A stretch of 64,000 nucleotides of DNA, from positions 51,858,209 through 51,922,208 of the forward strand of contig NC_079202.1 of NCBI RefSeq assembly GCF_026745355.1. The letters run 5' to 3'. The notes beneath the pieces are model-generated. The model was not told the DNA's origin, made no database searches, and saw only the letters and a list, made by a program, of their open reading frames with translations. This document shows, in pieces, positions 58,433 through 64,000 of the stretch (positions within the stretch are counted from its first letter, which is position 1; each line of letters opens with the position of its first letter). Position numbers and translations under genes: made by a program. Source of the stretch: Beta vulgaris subsp. vulgaris (lineage: Eukaryota; Streptophyta; Magnoliopsida; Caryophyllales; Amaranthaceae).

Positions 58433-61400
58433 ATGGCATCTGTAGACCCAGAGATAGCTAAGACTCAGGAGGAGAGGAAGAAGATGGAGCAGGAGTTGGC
58501 CTCTCTTTCGTCTTTGACCTATGATACTGATCTTTATGGTAACAATAGGAGGGAGGATTATGTTCAGTCGATTCCAGTTGACGATGATGAAGATAATGCC
58601 GATGCTATGGAGAATGAGGTGGCTCGAAAAATGGCCTCATACACGGCTCCTAAGAATCTTTTGAAGGAAATGCCGGGTATTGGGGCTGATGTTGATGATG
58701 GGTTGAGGAAGACACAGAGGATTATTGACCGTGAGGATGATTATCGTAGAAGGAGGCTTGATCGGGTCATTTCTCCTAATAGGAATGATGCCTTTGCTAT
58801 GGGAGATAAGACCCCAGATGTAGGTACGAGGAGTTATGTGGATATAGTGAGGGAAGAGGCATTGAAGAGAGAGAAAGAGGAGACTTTGCGGGCTATTGCT
58901 AAGAAGAAGAAAGAGGAGGAGGAGCAGAAGAAGAGTATGGAAGAGGAGAAAGGTGCTGGTGGTAGCATTTCTGCTCAAGCTCAGGCTTCTCAGAAGAGGA
59001 GAAATAGGTGGGATCAGTCACAAGATCAGCAAGTTGATGAGAGCATGGCAAAGAAGGCCAAGTCTTCTTCTGATTGGGATATGCCTGATTCTACCCCTGG
59101 GATTGGTAGGTGGGATGCCACTCCAACCCCAGGAAGACTTGGTGATGCTACTCCTTCTGTCCGGAGGAATAGGTGGGATGAGACACCAACGCCTGGCCGT
59201 GTGAATGATTCTGATGCTACACCAGCAGCTGGTGGGGCAACTCCTGGTGCCACTCCGGCAGGAATGACATGGGATGCAACTCCAAAGATCACAGGCATGG
59301 CTACGCCGACCCCAAAACGACAGAGGTCACGGTGGGATGAGACTCCAGCTACAATGGGGAGTGCGACACCGATGGCTGGGGCCACCCCTTCTGTGGCTAT
59401 GACCCCTGGCGTGACACCTGTTGGTGGGTCCGATATGGCTACACCAACTCCTGGGCAGATTAATCTGCGGGGCCCCCTTACTCCTGAACAATATAACTTG
59501 ATGAGGTGGGAGAAGGATATTGAGGAGAGAAACAGACCTTTGACTGATGAAGAGCTTGATTCCATGTTCCCATCTGAAGGTTACAGTATTTTGGACCCTC
59601 CAGCTTCATATGTGCCAATCAGGACCCCAGCAAGGAAGCTCCTCGCCACACCCACTCCAATTGGAACTCCACTGTATCAAATACCAGTTGAAGACAGGAG
59701 TCAACAGTTTGATGTTGGGAAGGAGCCTGCTAATGGGTTGCCATTTATGAAACCAGAGGACTATCAGTATTTTGGAGTGTTATTGAATGAAGAAAATGAA
59801 GAAGAACTGTCACCAGAGGAGCAGAAAAGAAAGATAATAGAGATTATACTATATGAAGAATGGTACCCCTCCACAGAGGAAGACTGCATTAAGGCAACTA
59901 ACTGACAAGGCAAGAGAATTTGGTGCTGGTCCGTTGTTCAATCAGATTTTGCCTTTGCTTATGCAGCCAACATTGGAGGACCAAGAACGACATCTTCTGG
60001 TGAAAGTTATTGATAGGGTGCTATACAAGCTTGATGAGTTGGTTCGACCTTTTGTGCACAAAATTCTTGTGGTCATTGAGCCACTTTTAATTGATGAAGA
60101 CTACTATGCCCGTGTTGAGGGGAGAGAGATCATTTCAAACTTGAGTAAGGCTGCTGGATTGGCCACTATGATCGCTGCCTGAGACCAGATATTGACAATA
60201 TTGACGAGTATGTAGGAATACAACTGCAAGGGCTTTAGTGTTGTGGCTTCTGCTCTAGGTATTCCTGCTTTGCTGCCATTCTTAAAGGCTGTGTGTCAAA
60301 GTAAGAAGCCTGGCAAGCTAGGCACACGGTATTAAGATTGTTCAACAGATAGCCATTTTAATTGGCTGTGCTGTACTGCCACACTTGAGATCTTTGGTGG
60401 AGATCATTGAACATGTCTCAATGATGAGAACCAGAAGGTCAGAACAATTACAGCACTTTCTTTGGCAGCTCTTGCTGAGGCTTCAGCCCCATATGGTATA
60501 GAGAGTTTTGACTCTGTATTGAAACCTTTGTGGAAAGGTATCAGATCACACCGTGGAAAGGTCTTGGCTGCATTCCTGAAGGCAATTGGTTTTATCATTC
60601 CATTGATGGATGCTCTTTATGCTAGCTACTATACAAAAGAAGTCATGTTTATTTTAATTCGAGAGTTCCAGTCACCAGATGAAGAAATGAAGAAGATTGT
60701 CCTAAAAGTGGTTAAACAGTGTGTTAGCACTGAGGGTGTTGAGGCTGATTATATCAGAAGTGATATTCTTCCAGAGTTCTTTAGGAACTTCTGGGTCAGG
60801 AGAATGGCACTGGATAGGAGAAATTACAAGCAGCTTGTAGAGACTACTGTAGAGATAGCCAACAAAGTAAGCGTTGCTGATATAGTGGGAGGAAGTGGAG
60901 GATCTCAAAGATGAGAGTGAACCCTATAGGCGTATGGTTATGGAGACTATAGAGAAAGTGGTGACCAACTTGGGGGCAGCCGATATTGATGCTCGTTTGG
61001 AGGAACTTCTGATTGATGGAATTCTTTATGCTTTTCAAGAGCAGACTAGTGATGATGCCAATGTCATGCTTAATGGTTTTGGCGCTGTGGTCAATGCCCT
61101 TGGCCAAAGGGTCAAGCCTTACCTCCCTCAGATATGTGGTACAATCAAGTGGCGTTTGAATAACAAGAGTGCAAAAGTAAGACAGCAGGCTGCCGATCTT
61201 ATCTCTCGAATTGCAGTGGTTATGAAACAGTGTGGAGAAGAGCAGCTTATGGGTCACTTGGGTGTGGTTCTGTATGAGTACCTCGGAGAGGAGTATCCTG
61301 AAGTGCTGGGTTCAATCTTGGGAGCACTTAAAGCAATTGTTAATGTCATCGGTATGACTAAGATGACTCCCCCAATTAAAGATCTGCTCCCCAGGTTGAC

Positions 61401-62253
61401 TCCTATTCTAAAGAACAGGCATGAGAAGGTCCAGGAGAACTGCATTGATCTTGTGGGGCGTATTGCTGACCGTGGAGCAGAATTCGTTCCTGCTAGAGAA
61501 TGGATGAGGATATGCTTTGAGCTTCTGGAGATGCTCAAGGCTCACAAGAAAGGCATTCGAAGAGCCACTGTCAACACCTTTGGCTACATTGCCAAAGCTA
61601 TTGGACCTCAGGATGTTTTGGCTACTCTTCTGAACAATCTTAAGGTTCAAGAGCGACAAAATCGTGTTTGTACCACCGTGGCTATTGCCATCGTTGCTGA
61701 GACTTGCTCACCTTTCACCGTTTTGCCGGCACTCATGAATGAATACCGTGTTCCAGAGCTGAACGTGCAGAACGGTGTTCTGAAATCTTTGTCTTTCCTC
61801 TTTGAGTATATAGGTGAAATGGGGAAGGATTACATCTATGCTGTGACTCCTCTCCTCGAAGATGCTCTTATGGACAGGGACCTTGTTCACCGGCAGACTG
61901 CAGCTTCTGCTGTGAAACACATGGCTCTGGGTGTTGCAGGTTTAGGTTGTGAAGACGCATTGGTGCACCTTATGAATTATGTCTGGCCCAATATCTTCGA
62001 GACTTCACCTCACGTGATCAACGCTGTTACAGAAGCTATTGAAGGGATGCGAGTTGCATTGGGTGCTGCTGCAGTACTGAACTATTGTCTGCAGGGTTTG
62101 TTTCATCCTGCAAGGAAAGTCAGGGAAGTCTACTGGAAGATATACAATTCCCTTTATATCGGTGCACAGGATGCTCTTGTAGCTGCTTACCCCACACTGG
62201 AGGATGAAGGAGAGAACATTTATAGTAGACCTGAGTTGTTGATGTTTGTGTAA
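58433..62253 (+). CDS. SF3B1: Splicing factor 3B subunit 1 (SF3B1/SAP155), frame broken in the middle
   Basis: An intronless coding region, as in other plants. The U2 snRNP SF3b scaffold holds the branch-point helix. N-terminal part: RW-type U2AF-ligand motifs ([32 protein letters not shown]) among many TP sites, then the p14-contact region ([33 protein letters not shown]). From ~residue 480 HEAT repeats run to the conserved end SRPELLMFV. Between 59845 and 60895 the frame is broken eight times, always by missing bases. Six single-base losses lie near 60180, 60214, 60236, 60308, 60329 and 60415; two-base losses lie near 59855 and 60889. Restoring 10 bases would give 1276 residues, normal for the family. 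Everything else is near-identical to plant SF3B1, and a leader intron argues against a retrocopy. I treat it as the real gene with consensus errors, or a very recent pseudogene. Confidence 0.9.
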
Positions 62254-64000
62254 AGGTAGATGATGCATTTCAGATTTGATTTTTGTTTTATGCTATCCCT
62301 TTTTGTGTGTCTATTTTGAGCACTAAGGTTAGTCCAAATATATGGTTTTTGGAACTATAGTGTTGTCCTATATAAATTTAGCTGTTTAGACTTCCTTGTC
62401 TTCATTTATTCTGCTGTTTTTGATTTAGTTGTGCTGTGATTGCTGAATGTGCAGGTCTGGATCAGTGATAGGGGAGTTGAAATTATGTGTGTGGTGAAAA
62501 AATGTCAAAGAATCAAGGATATAGACAAGTTGTGGTTCTTTATGCTAACATGACATTACTTGATTTCTCCCCCTCCGCAAAGAATTACACACATTATTTG
62601 TGTTATTATTACTTGTTAATCAGGAGTGGAAGAGTTATTAGAGAAAGAAAATGAAAAACGAGTTCGATTGATGCATGAGTTGCAATAGCAAGTAGCAACA
62701 CTTATTTTGTAAATTTGTAAGAGGGTTTATATTCTAATTCTAGGAATAAAAGCTTTGGGTTTAAAATCTCAGTTCAAATTTCAATTACTTTCCTTTAACA
62801 CATATGTTTCTTGAAACTTTAAAATACTGTACTTCCTCCGTTTATATTACTCGTTACACTTCCCAATTCACGGACTTGCAGTTTTTGGAGAATAAAGAGG
62901 TAGAGTAAAAAAAAAAGACTCATGTGAGAGAAGAGAAATAGAGAGTTTATTGCCCAAAAAAAAAGTGTGGCAAGTAATGTGAAACTTCCTACGATGAAAA
63001 GTGTAGCGAGTATTATGAAATAGAGAAAGTGATGTTTTTGAAGTATGCACGAATAGCCAATGTGTCAAGTTTAGCGATGCTTTTTAATGGTTTTGGGCTG
63101 GTGTCTTGCGTAGTAACTTCAACTCCCACCAAGGCACGAAGGAAAACTGCTTGTAAACCCACAAATTTCAAGTTGTGGTACTCTTGTAGTTGTATTTAAG
63201 ACTTTTTTCTCACTTGAATTTCAAATAAGTGAATGGGTAATAAGAAGTTTCAGGTGGCAGTGGTAGGATGTAAAAAGGAGTGTTGTCACTCGCTATGCAG
63301 TATAAATCGTTTCAGAATGTCTTTTTTTTTTTTTTTTTTTCGGATCAATTTATATATCATATTAATAAATACTCTTTATATATCATACTAATAAATACTC
63401 TTTATTTATTGTCCGTTTTGCATCTTGACCTAAAATTATAATATAACTAAAAAAAAGGCGTTCAAGCAGTTTGAAAGACCGAAGATTTACCACCCTCATT
63501 GTACTTTCTCTCTTTTATGAGGTCTCCATAGCTAAGGAAGAACTTATAAGAATTCTTAAGTAATGAGGATGGAGGAGAGAAGCAAGAGAATCCTGTAAAT
63601 ATGGAGGATTCATAATTTCGGTCACTGTGCTAAGAGGTGAAGACAAAGTGATTTTTCTTTTTTTTTTGTTTATTTTCAATTTATCGTACTTTTTTTTCTT
63701 ATTTGTATTCAATTTAAGGATCCTTATAGTTGGGGAAAAATGGAAGGAGATTGTTAAGGAAAGACGATGTGAGAGGGAAAGAGAAAGAGAAAGTAATGTA
63801 TAAAAAGGACAGGTGAGAGGAACACTATAAGGATGAGATTTTCTCGTAGGTGTGAGAAAGATAAAGTGACAACACTATATGCGGATATGGGGTTCATTTG
63901 GTGATTTCACCATCTACCTTCCACATAATCGTGACAATTCCTTCGAGATTGAATTCTCATATCTTTTGCCAAATAACATTTTTATATTAAATCAATATGT
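62254..64000. other. SF3B1 3' region and intergenic DNA to the right edge
   Basis: A 3' UTR follows the stop. TAAAG/GTAGATG to TGTGCAG/GTCTGG (about 62255-62455) could be a 3' UTR intron. 62830-63030 is a decayed Stowaway-like element (CTTCCTCCGTTTATATTACT, matched by CGAGTATTATGAAA). 63312-63332 is a T-run, followed by a ~28-bp tandem pair (TATATATCATATTAATAAAT and repeat) at about 63350-63406. No gene seen. Confidence 0.5.

Noticed and set aside
58433..62253. SF3B1 as three or four separate small genes
   Set aside because: The frames are consecutive parts of one conserved protein, interrupted only by missing bases.
1..64000. CRISPR arrays, operons, phage or bacterial systems
   Set aside because: Introns, plant gene families and plant transposons show this is nuclear plant DNA; the regular repeats are transposon arrays without unique spacers.

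Overview
This is nuclear DNA of a flowering plant, almost certainly a eudicot. It is AT-rich, its genes have GT-AG introns, and its proteins match plant families (a fasciclin-like arabinogalactan protein, a CYP18-1-type cyclophilin, a plant-type SF3B1). The spaces between genes are crowded with plant transposons (MULE, hAT, Stowaway, PIF/Harbinger-type MITEs, LINEs, tRNA-derived SINEs). I cannot fix the species; Amaranthaceae is only a guess.

Layout. 1-20 kb is a gene-poor transposon landscape. Its centrepiece is a giant imperfect palindrome (arms about 3854-7443 and 7477-10598, spacer 33 bp). Each arm carries a broken, outward-facing copy of the N-terminal part of a Mutator-like transposase. 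Around it lie a dead ribosomal protein L26 retrocopy, an F-box relic, a hAT element with an exact 8-bp target duplication, LINE tails and a Stowaway element. 20.6-45.2 kb is the gene island: a DHH/DHHA1 phosphoesterase (+), a five-exon PPIL3/CYP18-1 cyclophilin (-), a four-exon VTT/TVP38-type membrane protein (+), a seven-exon ANKZF1/Vms1 ribosome-rescue protein (+) and an intronless fasciclin-like arabinogalactan protein (-). 45-57.8 kb is again repeats: two 'micro-retroposons' with perfect target duplications, a 21-bp-unit inverted array, a 5'-truncated LINE abutting a (TA)31 tract, SINEs and nested MITEs. 57.8-62.3 kb is SF3B1, an intronless coding region behind a 5'UTR intron, with a tight cluster of small deletions that break the frame.

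The genes do not form a pathway or operon. SF3B1 and the PPIL3-type cyclophilin are both spliceosomal in other eukaryotes, but their proximity is probably chance. The most interesting structure is the palindrome: read-through would give a kilobase-scale hairpin RNA of a transposase 5' region, an architecture like maize Mu killer. Exon borders were set by eye from conserved protein sequence and GT-AG sites.
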